From Gemmatimonas sp. (lineage in GTDB: Bacteria; Gemmatimonadota; Gemmatimonadetes; Gemmatimonadales; Gemmatimonadaceae): DNA of 64,000 nt. Below the pieces are notes generated by a model. The model saw nothing but the letters and a program-made list of their open reading frames with translations. It had not been told where the DNA came from and searched no databases. The DNA is taken from NCBI GenBank assembly GCA_011390935.1, contig JAABRL010000003.1, positions 105,608 through 169,607 of the forward strand, given 5' to 3'. Shown here in pieces: positions 26,942-38,146 of this stretch (its first letter is position 1; every line of letters starts with the position of its first letter). A program made the translations under genes and the position numbers.

Positions 26942-26947
26942 TAGATT
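26942..26947 (+). promoter_or_regulatory. Candidate -10 element with leaderless spacing
   Basis: TAGATT ends 6 nt before the ATG at 26954. The same spacing is seen at leuS. A start site at or next to the ATG would give a leaderless mRNA. No good -35. Confidence 0.35.
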
Positions 26948-26953
26948 GCGCCC

Positions 26954-27787
26954 ATGCCGATTCCCGCCGTCGCCCCGGCGCTCCTGCAGGCCCCAAGCCC
27001 GCTTCCTGACAGCTTCACCGGACGCCTCGAGTACAGCTTCACGCTGATCGCCGAGTTCGTGCCGGCGCTGTTTGGCGCACTCGTCATTCTCTTCGCTGGG
27101 TATCTGGTCGCCAAGCTGGTGGAGAAGGGGGCGCATCGGATCCTGCGGCGGATCCGGTTCAACGACCTGCTGGATCGCGGTGGCGTGCTCGAGGCCGCCT
27201 CGCGCTCCGGCACCCCGTTCAACCCGGCTCGAGTCGTCGCGGCGTTCCTCTTCTGGGGCGTGATGTTCTCGGTGCTGCTCGTGGCCGCGAACGCGATCGG
27301 GCTGGAGTCGCTGGCGGGCGTCTTCAGCGAACTGCTCTCGTACATCCCGGGCATCATCGCCGCCCTCGTGATCGTGATCGTGGGCATCGTGCTGGGCGGC
27401 TTCGTGGAGGGGCTGCTGCGAGCGGCGGCTGGCGCGGTACACGGGGGAGCCGCCATTGCGCGGGTTGGCCGGGTCAGCGTGATCGTGCTGGCCGTGTTCA
27501 TGGCGCTGCAGGAGCTCGGCGTGGCCACCAACATTGTGACCACGGCCTTCGCCATCCTGTTCGGCGCCGTCGCGTTGGCGCTCGGCCTGGCCTTCGGGCT
27601 TGGCAATCGGGAGCTGGCCGGCGAGATCACGCGGGATTGGTACCGACGCTACCGGGCCGAGCGAGAAGCGGTCGAGCGCGAGTCGGCGGCCGAGGAGGCC
27701 GAGGATTTCCCGGAAACGGAAGAGTTCGAGGCCTATCGGCCCGAACAGGCGCCGGCAAGCTCCCCCCTGAAGCCGTCCGCGCCCTAA
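26954..27787 (+). CDS. Small-conductance channel-like membrane protein (conserved TM-helix family)
   Basis: 277 residues with an N-terminal amphipathic segment and about four or five transmembrane helices: LFGALVILFAGYLVAKLVE, VVAAFLFWGVMFSVLLVA, IPGIIAALVIVIVGIVLGGF, VIVLAVFMALQELG and a Gly/Ala-rich helix FGAVALALGLAFGLGNRELA. The paired IPGIIAALVIVIVG helices resemble the TM_helix repeats of CmpX/YnaI-like MscS relatives. The cytoplasmic tail is acidic and short, lacking the MscS beta domain. Role in osmotic balance is inference. Confidence 0.75.
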   Translation: MPIPAVAPALLQAPSPLPDSFTGRLEYSFTLIAEFVPALFGALVILFAGYLVAKLVEKGAHRILRRIRFNDLLDRGGVLEAASRSGTPFNPARVVAAFLFWGVMFSVLLVAANAIGLESLAGVFSELLSYIPGIIAALVIVIVGIVLGGFVEGLLRAAAGAVHGGAAIARVGRVSVIVLAVFMALQELGVATNIVTTAFAILFGAVALALGLAFGLGNRELAGEITRDWYRRYRAEREAVERESAAEEAEDFPETEEFEAYRPEQAPASSPLKPSAP

Positions 27788-27821
27788 GCCCGGAGAGGTA
27801 CAGGACGGGGGGCCGTCCGAC

Positions 27822-27827
27822 TAAATT
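27822..27827 (+). promoter_or_regulatory. Candidate -10 element upstream of gyrA
   Basis: TAAATT in an AT-rich patch (CTAAATTCTA) 66 nt before the gyrA ATG, inside an otherwise GC-rich gap. No clear -35 hexamer. Confidence 0.35.
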
Positions 27828-27893
27828 CTACAGGTTGCCCCCTGCGCTCCTGTGGCGCGGCCGGGGTCTGTTCCGTCTCCTTCCGACCCATCC

Positions 27894-30425
<2,532 letters not shown>

Positions 30426-30450
30426 GCCACGAACGCGCGATGGACAGGAC

Positions 30451-30490
30451 ACGCGGGGCGAACCATCCGGTTCGCCCCGCGTCGTCGTTT
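30451..30490 (+). terminator. Rho-independent terminator of gyrA
   Basis: A perfect 14-bp stem (30451-30464 with 30469-30482), loop ATCC, then CGTCGTTT. Confidence 0.8.
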
Positions 30491-30740
30491 CCCCGACCCC
30501 CTGTCGGGCCTTCCTTCTCTCTGCGGGGCCCCGGTCGGCGCTAAGCTGACGGTGAGCCCCGTCACCATCTCGGGGCCGCGACGGCTTCGGCCGTCATCGC
30601 TACAACGACCCGCGATGTGCACATCGCGTCGGTCGTGTCGGTTCGAGGTCCGGACGCTCGGCCTCACCGATCGGAGGTGCAGTCGACGGCTCGCCGTGAG
30701 GCGCCGCCCGCTGCGCAGTGGGTGATTCCCAGAGGGAACC
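30491..30740 (+). other. Structured leader region before a lipoprotein pair
   Basis: Non-coding stretch between the gyrA terminator and the ATG at 30741. TAAGCT at 30542-30547 may be a -10. Downstream are successive hairpins: GCCCCG with CGGGGC, GACGGC-TTCG-GCCGTC (30580-30595), CGACC around a CGCGATGT/ACATCGCG palindrome (30606-30635), and GCCTCAC (30661-30667) with GTGAGGC (30696-30702). The last is followed by AGAGGG as ribosome site. Possibly a regulatory 5' leader; no known riboswitch recognised. Confidence 0.4.
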
Positions 30741-31133
30741 ATGTCCCGCATGCCTTCAGATGTCCCGACCCGCGGCCGCCTGCCGCGGCTCGCGGCGCTC
30801 GCCGCCGCCGTCCTGGTCGGCCCGCTCCTCGCCTGCTCCGGCGACGATCCTGCGCCCACCGTTCCCACGGGCCCGAACACGGGACGGCTCGTCGTCTCCA
30901 TCGACCAGAACTCGTGCTCCGGCGTGATCACCGGCGCGCCGCTCGCCGAAGTGTTCATCAATGGTGTCGGGCGTGGTCGCTTCACGCTGCTGCTCGACGC
31001 CGTCCGCAACTACGACCTCTCGCCCGGCAACTACAACGTCAGCACACGCATCAACGACATCACGATCGGCACGCCGCGCGCCGTGCGCATCAATGCCGGC
31101 GAAGACACGAGCTTCCTCTTCTTCTGCAACTGA
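30741..31133 (+). CDS. Hypothetical lipoprotein, 130 residues
   Basis: A signal peptide with lipobox (LAALAAAVLVGPLLAC, Cys32) is followed by a Pro/Thr linker and a beta-rich domain of about 85 residues: TGRLVVSIDQNSC, FINGVGRGRFTLLL and YDLSPGNYNVSTRI. The pattern resembles a PEGA-like or carboxypeptidase-regulatory-like small beta-sandwich. A ribosome site AGAGGG precedes the ATG. It lies 7 bp upstream of the large lipoprotein gene and is probably co-transcribed. Confidence 0.7.
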   Translation: MSRMPSDVPTRGRLPRLAALAAAVLVGPLLACSGDDPAPTVPTGPNTGRLVVSIDQNSCSGVITGAPLAEVFINGVGRGRFTLLLDAVRNYDLSPGNYNVSTRINDITIGTPRAVRINAGEDTSFLFFCN

Positions 31134-31140
31134 GGTCACG

Positions 31141-34100
31141 ATGCGAACCGACACGTTTCGCGGTCGACCGGTTGGCGTCGGTGCCGTTGTGGCTGCCCTT
31201 GTCCTCGCCGCGTGCGGCGGCGGGGGCGATTCCCCCGTCGATCCGGGGCCTCCGCCACCGCCGCCGCCCTCGTTCCCGAGTCCGGGCGCCGGGGAGGCCG
31301 CAGTGGCGGTCTCCGTGGGCATTCCGGCGGGCTTCTTCGCTACGCCATCGCAGTTGTCGCTCTTTGCCGGCACGCAGCCGACGCAACTGAACGCCGATGG
31401 CTCCGGGCGCACGAACTTGCCCACCGGTGCGGCCGGCGTCGTGGGCGTGGCAGCACAAGGTACACACGCGCCGGTGATGCTGGCCCTCAACGTGGGCGGC
31501 ACCGGCACGCAGCCGGTCACGGTGGCGAGCACGGCCGAAGCGCTCACCATGCTCGTGCCCGCGCTCGCGACCAGCGATCCTGCGCGCGCGGCCAACATTC
31601 GCAGCGTGCTCAGCACGTCGCCAGCCATCGCGCAGCTCACGACGGTGCTCGGTTCGCGACTAACCGCCAACCCGCAGCAGGCGCTGGTCACCGCCGACCC
31701 GGTCGTGCTCGGCGCGCTGCGCACGAGTGTGCAGCATGTGCTGGCCGTCACCCCGTCGCCCCGCTACGAGGAACCGGCGCGGGCGTTGCCGACCGTGGAG
31801 ACCGAGACCGATCGCGGGGGATTGCAGCTCACCGTGTTGCCGACGCGCGATGCGCAGGGACGGCAGCAGGTGCGCATCGACAACGGACGTCCGCGCTTCG
31901 TGGCCGTGGTGCGCAGCTACAGCAACGATGGCGTGACGTGGACCACGCCGGCCGAAGAAAACGGCACCTTCGGCCTGCTCCTTGGCCCCGGTGTGCAAGG
32001 TGGCCGCATCTCGCTCCAACCGCCGGTGGCCACCTTCCCGATCTCATTGTCGCCCTACACGCGCATCAAGACGTTCGCGCTGGGCAGCGATCTGGCCGCC
32101 GCGGAAGCGGATCCGGACTCGCGGTATCTGCTCGGAGCAGTCGCCGCGCAGGGCATCGCGAGCACCGCGGTGCCGGCCATCGAGCCGGTACTCGCCACGA
32201 CGGCGCTGCGCACGGGGCTTACCTGGGGCACGGGTGACACCGGTCTGCTGCAGCAGTGGGTGCTCGGCATTCTCCCCTGCTTCCAGGAACCGGCCATTCG
32301 CTCGGCCATCGAAGCGGGCGCGCAGAGCGGCAACCTCGACCACGCCTTTCAACTGGGGTTCGCCTGCCTGATGCGCGTCGGGGCGCAGAACCCGGCGATT
32401 CTCACCGGGCTGCTCGCGGCCGCGGGGCAGGGCGGTCGCACCGCACCGCCGGCGCTCGGACGCATGCTCGAGGTGCTCGGAACGCTTGGCACCGGCGTGG
32501 AGGGCGTGTTCAACACGGAGGCGATTCGGGCCACACCCGCGCTCACGGTGTTCAATCTCGTGGACTCCACCCGGATCGTTCGCGTGGACAGTGTGCGCCC
32601 CGCCTTCGCTGATCGTGTGGGGGGAGCCGTGGTGCGCGTGCATGGCCAGAACCTGTCCGCGGTCACCACGGTGACCGTGGGGACGCAGCCCGCCACGGGC
32701 GTGCAGGCCGTCTCGGCGACCGCGCTCGACGTGACGCTGCCCGCACAAGCGGCGATCGGGGCGCAGGATCTCATCGTGCGCACCGGTGCCGGCGCGTCGG
32801 CGACGTGCCCACAGTGCGTGGTGTACTACACCCCCACCATCGGCCTCACCCCGCAGGCGGGCCCGGTTGCGGGCGGCACCACCGTCACGGTGACCGATGT
32901 CGGCGCTGCGGCGCTCGTCACGGGTGTGAAGATCGGGAGCGGCACGGCCACGGCGCTGACCGTTCTGTCGCCCACGAGCCTGCGCTTCGTCACGCCGTCG
33001 GCCTCCGCAGCCGGAGCCGCCGACGTGATCTTCGAGTACGGACCGCGCGGTGGCCTCTCCTGCCCGGGGTGCTACGTGTATGAAGCGGTCGGCCCCACGC
33101 TCACCGGACGATTTGCCGGCGTCGTGCAGAACGCGGTCGGGTTCGCGCCGATCACCGGGGCGAGCGTGCTGCTGCGCCGTACCGATGCGCTCACCGAGTT
33201 CGGGCCGTTCCTCACCACTGCCGATGGCGCGTGGCAGAGTTCGGCCATTCCGGAAGGACGCTACACCGTGCTGGTGAACGCGAGCGGATTCCAGCAGTCG
33301 ACGCTGCAGGATCGTCAGCTCGTCGGCGCCGCGTCGCCACCAACGACCACGCTGCCCACCGTGTATCTCGTGCCGACGGGCGCTTCCAGCGGCACACTCA
33401 CGGGGACGGTGCGCGATGCCACGACCAACGCCGTGATCAGCGGAGCGACGGTCGAGTTGCGTGCCGGTGGCTTCAACGTGACCGGCGCGCCGATCGCGAC
33501 CGCCACCTCGAGCGCCGCGGGTACGTACAGCTTCCCGTCGCTGGCGGCCGGTACCTACACGGTGAGCGCGCGCAAGGCGACGTTTACCGATGGTGCGGTC
33601 ACCGCCACGGTCTCGGCGGCCACACAGGACGCTCCAGTGCTGTTCCTCTCCCCGGTCGGTACGAACGTCGCGTGGCGGTTCGTGCTCTCCTGGGGTGCGT
33701 CACCCTCTGATCTGGACTCGCATCTCACCGGCCCGGTGCCGGGCGCCACGAATCGCTTCCACGTGTACTTCAGCAACAAGGGCTCCGTGACCGCCTCGCC
33801 GTTCGCCCGTCTCGACGTCGATGTGCAGTCGGGCTTCGGACCGGAGACGATCACGATGTCCCAGCAGTTCCCCGGGATCTATCGGTACTACGTGTACCAG
33901 TGGACGAGCGCCGGCTCGATTCCCAACAGCAACGCGCGCGTGGACGTGTACCAGGGCAACACGCTGGTGCGGCAGTTCTTCCCGCCGCAGGGCACGGGGC
34001 GTTACTGGACCGTGTTCGAGATCGACGGCTCCACGCTCACAGCCGTGAACACCCTCGGCACCACGGCGCCGGCCATGCGGCTCGGACCGGTGCTGCAAGT

Positions 34101-34167
34101 AGACTCCCCGACGGCTCGCGCCGCCGCGGAGTGGGCACGGCTCATGCCGTGGCAGTGGCAGAAGTGA
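31141..34167 (+). CDS. Large surface lipoprotein with IPT/TIG, carboxypeptidase-regulatory-like and DUF2135-like domains
   Basis: 1008 residues. Signal peptide and lipobox (AALVLAACGGGG, Cys25), then a Pro-rich spacer. The N-terminal 450 residues are unassigned. About 480-650 holds two IPT/TIG-like Ig folds (VVRVHGQNLSAVTTVTVG; GPVAGGTTVTVTDVG). About 655-840 holds two carboxypeptidase-regulatory-like repeats (GASVLLRRTDAL; GTVRDATTNAVISGATVEL). The C terminus has a YfaP/DUF2135-like domain (LSWGASPSDLDSHLTGP, with a metal-site-like DLDSH). Probably anchored at the outer membrane and binding surface or extracellular ligands. GAGG lies 6 nt before the ATG. Confidence 0.78.
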   Translation: MRTDTFRGRPVGVGAVVAALVLAACGGGGDSPVDPGPPPPPPPSFPSPGAGEAAVAVSVGIPAGFFATPSQLSLFAGTQPTQLNADGSGRTNLPTGAAGVVGVAAQGTHAPVMLALNVGGTGTQPVTVASTAEALTMLVPALATSDPARAANIRSVLSTSPAIAQLTTVLGSRLTANPQQALVTADPVVLGALRTSVQHVLAVTPSPRYEEPARALPTVETETDRGGLQLTVLPTRDAQGRQQVRIDNGRPRFVAVVRSYSNDGVTWTTPAEENGTFGLLLGPGVQGGRISLQPPVATFPISLSPYTRIKTFALGSDLAAAEADPDSRYLLGAVAAQGIASTAVPAIEPVLATTALRTGLTWGTGDTGLLQQWVLGILPCFQEPAIRSAIEAGAQSGNLDHAFQLGFACLMRVGAQNPAILTGLLAAAGQGGRTAPPALGRMLEVLGTLGTGVEGVFNTEAIRATPALTVFNLVDSTRIVRVDSVRPAFADRVGGAVVRVHGQNLSAVTTVTVGTQPATGVQAVSATALDVTLPAQAAIGAQDLIVRTGAGASATCPQCVVYYTPTIGLTPQAGPVAGGTTVTVTDVGAAALVTGVKIGSGTATALTVLSPTSLRFVTPSASAAGAADVIFEYGPRGGLSCPGCYVYEAVGPTLTGRFAGVVQNAVGFAPITGASVLLRRTDALTEFGPFLTTADGAWQSSAIPEGRYTVLVNASGFQQSTLQDRQLVGAASPPTTTLPTVYLVPTGASSGTLTGTVRDATTNAVISGATVELRAGGFNVTGAPIATATSSAAGTYSFPSLAAGTYTVSARKATFTDGAVTATVSAATQDAPVLFLSPVGTNVAWRFVLSWGASPSDLDSHLTGPVPGATNRFHVYFSNKGSVTASPFARLDVDVQSGFGPETITMSQQFPGIYRYYVYQWTSAGSIPNSNARVDVYQGNTLVRQFFPPQGTGRYWTVFEIDGSTLTAVNTLGTTAPAMRLGPVLQVDSPTARAAAEWARLMPWQWQK

Positions 34168-34174
34168 TGCCAGC

Positions 34175-34204
34175 GGGGCGCATGGTCTCGGGACCATGCG
34201 CCCC
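34175..34204 (+). terminator. Terminator of the lipoprotein pair
   Basis: A perfect 13-bp stem (34175-34187 with 34192-34204) with a TCGG loop, 7 nt after the stop codon. No strong U-tract. Confidence 0.7.
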
Positions 34205-34391
34205 AGCGCGTTATCAGATGCGCGACGATAGGACAGTACGAGAACCAGCCCGCCCCGGACGCGCCGTGCTGCGACGGCGCATGATCCCGCGCTGCCCTAG
34301 CGACTGACCGCGCTTGGTCGGTACGTTTGACGCTTGTTGCACGCGGTGTGTCGTCATTCGCACCGCGCGCGCCGTCCCCGTCGATGCCGCC

Positions 34392-35393
34392 GTGCCTGCC
34401 AACGTCGCTCCACTCGTCGATCTCGCCTCGTTCGAAGCCGCGGCCGCCCGTTTACGTGGGGTGGCGCTTCGCACGCCGCTGCTGCCGGCCGATGCACCCA
34501 CCGATCGCTTCCCGCACGGCATCTGGCTGAAGGCGGAGTGTCTGCAGCGCGTGGGCGCCTTCAAGGTGCGCGGGGCCTTCAACTTCGTGTCCTCCCTCTC
34601 GGCCGAGCAGCGAGCACACGGCCTGCTGGCCCCGTCCAGCGGCAACCACGCGCAGGCGGTGGCGTGGGCCGCGCGCCACTTCGGGGTGCCGTGCACGGTC
34701 GTGATGCCCACCACCGTCTCGCCGGCCAAGGCGGCGGGTGCACGACGGCTTGGTGCGACGGTTGAACTCGTCGGCACGACCACGATCGAACGCATCACCC
34801 GCGCCGACACGCTGGCCGCCGAGACCGGGGCAATCGTGGTCCCACCCTTCGACGATGATCTCATCATCGCGGGACAGGGCACGACCGGGATGGAAATCAT
34901 GGACGAACTCCCCGATGTGGCCACGGTGGTCGTGCCAGTCGGTGGCGGCGGACTCGCCTCGGGAGTCGCCGCGGCCGTGAAGGCCCGCAACCCGGCGGTG
35001 CGGGTGGTGTGCGTCGAACCGGAGGGTGCCCCCAAGCTCTCACGCGCCATGGCCCATGGCGGACCGGTCACGCTCGATCGAACGGCGTCTGTGGCCGACG
35101 GCCTGCTGGGCGTACGGCTCGGTACCCGCAACTGGGACCACCTGTCGGTGCTGGCGGACGATGTGGTGCAGGTGGGCGACGGCGCGATTCGCTGCACCAT
35201 GCGACTCCTGCTCGATCGACACAAGCTCGTGGTCGAACCCAGTGGCGCCATCACGTACGCCGCCGTGCTCGAAGGCAAGATCCCCAGTGATGGCCCGATC
35301 GCCGTCGTGCTGAGTGGGGGCAACATCGAGTGGGAGGGGCTGGCTGCACACATCGCCGACGACGCCATGGCCGCTGCACACGGCGCGTCCTGA
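34392..35393 (+). CDS. Threonine/serine dehydratase family PLP enzyme
   Basis: 333 residues of the fold-type II PLP family that deaminates L-threonine to 2-oxobutyrate (or serine to pyruvate). PLP-binding Lys lies in RVGAFKVRGAFNF; the substrate loop is SSGNHAQAVAWAARHFG; the PLP phosphate loop is VVPVGGGGLASGVAAA; and the C-terminal Ser is in VVLSGGNIEW. There is no C-terminal ACT-like regulatory domain, so it resembles the short catabolic type or serine racemase. The GTG at 34392 is the only plausible start; an upstream TTG at 34314 would add an unlikely Cys-rich extension. Its stop overlaps the start of the GGDEF gene. Confidence 0.88.
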   Translation: MPANVAPLVDLASFEAAAARLRGVALRTPLLPADAPTDRFPHGIWLKAECLQRVGAFKVRGAFNFVSSLSAEQRAHGLLAPSSGNHAQAVAWAARHFGVPCTVVMPTTVSPAKAAGARRLGATVELVGTTTIERITRADTLAAETGAIVVPPFDDDLIIAGQGTTGMEIMDELPDVATVVVPVGGGGLASGVAAAVKARNPAVRVVCVEPEGAPKLSRAMAHGGPVTLDRTASVADGLLGVRLGTRNWDHLSVLADDVVQVGDGAIRCTMRLLLDRHKLVVEPSGAITYAAVLEGKIPSDGPIAVVLSGGNIEWEGLAAHIADDAMAAAHGAS

Positions 35394-36868
35394 TGGCCGC
35401 CGCGCGCATCCTCGTGGCCGACGATGACGCTGCGGTGCTCCAGTCGATCGGCTGGCTGCTCGCGGAAAATGGTTACGAGATCGCGCACGCCAGCACGGGC
35501 GCCGAGTGTCTCGCCCTGCTCGAGGAGCGACGTCCCGACCTGCTCCTGCTCGACATTCTGCTGCCCGACGCGGTCGGCTACGATCTGCTCGAAACCATCA
35601 AGGGCGACGCGCGCTGGCACGATCTGCCGGTGCTCATGCTCTCCTCGCTGCCGCCCGAAGACGCGTCGGTGCGGGCACTCGGGCTCGGTGCGGTGGACTT
35701 CGTGCGCAAACCGTATCGTCCGAAGGAGCTCGTGGCGCGCGTGCAGGCGCACTTGCGGCATGGCGCGATGTTTCGTGCCACGCGCGATGCGCTCGAGCGC
35801 ACCGAGGCGGCGTTGCAGCGCGCGCAGGATGACGCGGAGAGCCGCCGTCAACTCGTCGACATTCTGCACGAAGTCACGGGCGACCTCTCGGTGAGCGAAC
35901 TCTATCAGCTGCTGGTCGGACGAGCGGCGCGTGCGCTCGGCGTCTCGCACTGTTCGGTCGTGCTCTCGCACACCGGTGCACGCACGGCCACGGTGGTCGC
36001 GGCGGTGGAGAACCCGAAGATCACCAGTCTCGAGGTCTCGCTCGACAAGTACCCCGAGTTGCAGGCCGCGCTCGACACCGGGCAGCCGGTGCTGGTGGAG
36101 GACATCGCCACGCACCCGTTGTACGAAGGTGTGCGGCAGGTGTGGGGGCTCGAGGGCACCGAGGTCAACATCCGATCGGTGATCGCGTTGCCCTTCACGG
36201 TCGATCGCGGCGCCTACGGGGTGTTTCTCGTCCGTCGCACGCGCGACCAGCAGCCGCTTGGTCCAGCCGACCTCGAGTTTGCCGAGGCCGTGATCACGGC
36301 AGCCGTGGCCGTCATTCAGCGCGCCCGGATGGTGGAACACACCATGGCCGACAATGCGCGGCTCGAACAGCTCGCGCAAACCGATCCGCTCACGCAGCTG
36401 CTCAACCGCCGCGCGCTCGCGGAAAACATCACGGCCGAGATGGAGCGTGCGCTGCGCTACGACTCGTCGCTGGCGTTGCTCATGATCGACCTCGATCACT
36501 TCAAGATGGTGAACGACACCTATGGCCATCTGATTGGAGACGACGTGCTGCGCGACATGGCGTCGCTGTTGCGCGATCTCGTGCGTGAGAACGATCTGGT
36601 GGCGCGCTATGGTGGCGAGGAGTTCGTGATCCTGCTCCCCGAGACGGATGACGCGGGTGCCGATGGCTTTGCCGAACGGGTCCGCTCGGCGGTCAAGGAG
36701 AAGCCGTTCGCCTCACGGCCTGGCGAACGCGCGATCGCGCTGACGGCGAGCATCGGCGTGGCTACCTTTCCCGCGGCCCGCATCGAATCGGTGGAAGATC
36801 TGTTCGCTCGCGCCGACGCGGCGCTCTACCGGGCCAAGGCCGACGGGCGCGACCGGGTGCGCCGCTAG
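35393..36868 (+). CDS. Response regulator diguanylate cyclase (REC-GAF-GGDEF)
   Basis: 491 residues. The receiver domain (about 5-120) has phospho-acceptor Asp54 in LLLDILLPDAVGYD. A coiled-coil linker precedes a GAF domain (about 160-310, VGRAARALGVSHCSVVL). The GGDEF domain (about 330-490) has DPLTQLLNRRAL and the active-site GGEEF near residue 407. The inhibitory I-site RxxD (REND) lies exactly five residues before GGEEF, so c-di-GMP product inhibition is expected. No cognate histidine kinase is adjacent. The ATG overlaps the threonine dehydratase stop (TGATG). Confidence 0.93.
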   Translation: MAAARILVADDDAAVLQSIGWLLAENGYEIAHASTGAECLALLEERRPDLLLLDILLPDAVGYDLLETIKGDARWHDLPVLMLSSLPPEDASVRALGLGAVDFVRKPYRPKELVARVQAHLRHGAMFRATRDALERTEAALQRAQDDAESRRQLVDILHEVTGDLSVSELYQLLVGRAARALGVSHCSVVLSHTGARTATVVAAVENPKITSLEVSLDKYPELQAALDTGQPVLVEDIATHPLYEGVRQVWGLEGTEVNIRSVIALPFTVDRGAYGVFLVRRTRDQQPLGPADLEFAEAVITAAVAVIQRARMVEHTMADNARLEQLAQTDPLTQLLNRRALAENITAEMERALRYDSSLALLMIDLDHFKMVNDTYGHLIGDDVLRDMASLLRDLVRENDLVARYGGEEFVILLPETDDAGADGFAERVRSAVKEKPFASRPGERAIALTASIGVATFPAARIESVEDLFARADAALYRAKADGRDRVRR

Positions 36869-36913
36869 CCGACACCATCGAGGCAGTAGCGGCCTCACCT
36901 GGTGCCTCGGGGT

Positions 36914-36919
36914 TATCTT
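36914..36919 (+). promoter_or_regulatory. Candidate -10 element TATCTT
   Basis: TATCTT, identical to the hexamers before 849 and leuS, 44 nt before the ATG at 36964. No -35 match; weak evidence. Confidence 0.25.
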
Positions 36920-36963
36920 TTGCGGCTACCACCCCAGGATATTCCCCCATCGGAGAGACCCGC

Positions 36964-38106
36964 ATGCGGATGCTCGTGCTCGGCGCCGGCCTTCAGGGTT
37001 CGGCGTGTGCATTCGACCTGCTCAGAAACCCCGCGGTCGAACGCGTGGTGCTTGCAGATGTGCGCATCGGCACCTTGCCAGCGTTTCTGCAGCCCCACCT
37101 CGGCGGACGCCTCGTCACCGCGGAAGTGGACGTACGCAATCACGACGCCGTGCGCGCGGTCATGCGCGACGTGACGGCCGTCATGAGCGCCATTCCGTAC
37201 TACTTCAACTTCCCCCTTGCACAGCTGGCTGTGGAGTGCGGCGTGCACTTCACCGACCTGGGCGGCAACACGGAGATCGTGCTGCAGCAGAAGGGACTCG
37301 ACGCCGACGCCGAGGCCAAGGGCGTGAGCGTCGTGCCCGATACGGGCCTCGCACCGGGGATGGTCAACGTCATCGCGCAACTCGGCATCACCAAACTCGA
37401 CACGGTGGACAGCGTGAAGCTGTACGTGGGCGGGCTGCCACAGCACCCGGAGCCGCCGCTCAACTACCAGATCGTGTACTCGCTCGAGGGCGTGGTGGAC
37501 TACTACACCACCGAGTCACTCGTCGTGCGCGACGGTCGGCGGGTGACGGTCAGTGCGCTCTCGGAAATCGAGGCCGTGACCTTTCCCGAGCCGGTGGGTG
37601 CCCTCGAAGCGTTTCACACGGCGGGCGGACTGTCCACCATGCCCTTCCGTTACGAAGGCAAGATTCCGAACATGGAGTACAAGACGCTCCGGTATCCGGG
37701 ACATGCCACGATCATGGAAGCGATCCGCGACCTGGGCCTGCTCTCACTCGACCCGGTGGACGTGAAGGGACAGCAGGTCGTGCCGCGCGACGTGTTCGTG
37801 AAGGTGGCGGGTGAGAAGTTGCGCAAGCCGGGCGGCAAGGATCTGGTGGCGCTGCGCGTGGTCGTGTCCGGAAAGAAAGACGGCGCGCCGGCGTCTCACG
37901 CCTGGCAGCTCGTCGCGCGATACGACGTCGAGCACGGCCTCACGGCCATGATGCAGACTACCGGCTTCACGCTGTCGATTACGGGACAGTTGCAGGCCAT
38001 GGGCGTGATTCGGCCGGGTGTGCACACGCCGGACGAGTGCATGCCGGCCGATCGCTACCTCGCGATGCTCGCGGAGCGCGGCGTCGTCGTGGAGCAGGTC
38101 GCGTAG
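36964..38106 (+). CDS. Saccharopine dehydrogenase family protein
   Basis: 380 residues. The N-terminal Rossmann fold has MRMLVLGAGLQGSACAFDLLRN, with GxGxxG typical for NAD(P). VMSAIPYYFNFPLAQLAVECG and HFTDLGGNTEIV match saccharopine dehydrogenase/reductase and L-lysine 6-dehydrogenase relatives. VVPDTGLAPGMVNVIA is also a family motif. Substrate could be saccharopine, lysine or a related amino acid; the context gives no lysine pathway genes. The ATG at 36964 has GGAGAG upstream. Confidence 0.85.
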   Translation: MRMLVLGAGLQGSACAFDLLRNPAVERVVLADVRIGTLPAFLQPHLGGRLVTAEVDVRNHDAVRAVMRDVTAVMSAIPYYFNFPLAQLAVECGVHFTDLGGNTEIVLQQKGLDADAEAKGVSVVPDTGLAPGMVNVIAQLGITKLDTVDSVKLYVGGLPQHPEPPLNYQIVYSLEGVVDYYTTESLVVRDGRRVTVSALSEIEAVTFPEPVGALEAFHTAGGLSTMPFRYEGKIPNMEYKTLRYPGHATIMEAIRDLGLLSLDPVDVKGQQVVPRDVFVKVAGEKLRKPGGKDLVALRVVVSGKKDGAPASHAWQLVARYDVEHGLTAMMQTTGFTLSITGQLQAMGVIRPGVHTPDECMPADRYLAMLAERGVVVEQVA

Positions 38107-38114
38107 CCAGGCGA

Positions 38115-38144
38115 GCCCGTGCCGCGCCCAGGCGCGGCGCGGGC
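38115..38144. terminator. Hairpin between convergent genes
   Basis: Stem of up to 14 bp with one G-U pair (38115-38128 with 38131-38144), placed between the stop codons of the dehydrogenase and chemoreceptor genes. Confidence 0.6.
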
Positions 38145-38146
38145 CG

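Noticed and set aside
30635-30660. tRNA T-arm (GGTTCGAGGTCC)
   Set aside because: The flanking bases do not form a 5-bp T stem, and no acceptor, D or anticodon arms are present.
34314-34391. TTG-initiated longer start of threonine dehydratase
   Set aside because: It adds a Cys-rich extension not seen in the family; the GTG at 34392 gives a normal N terminus.
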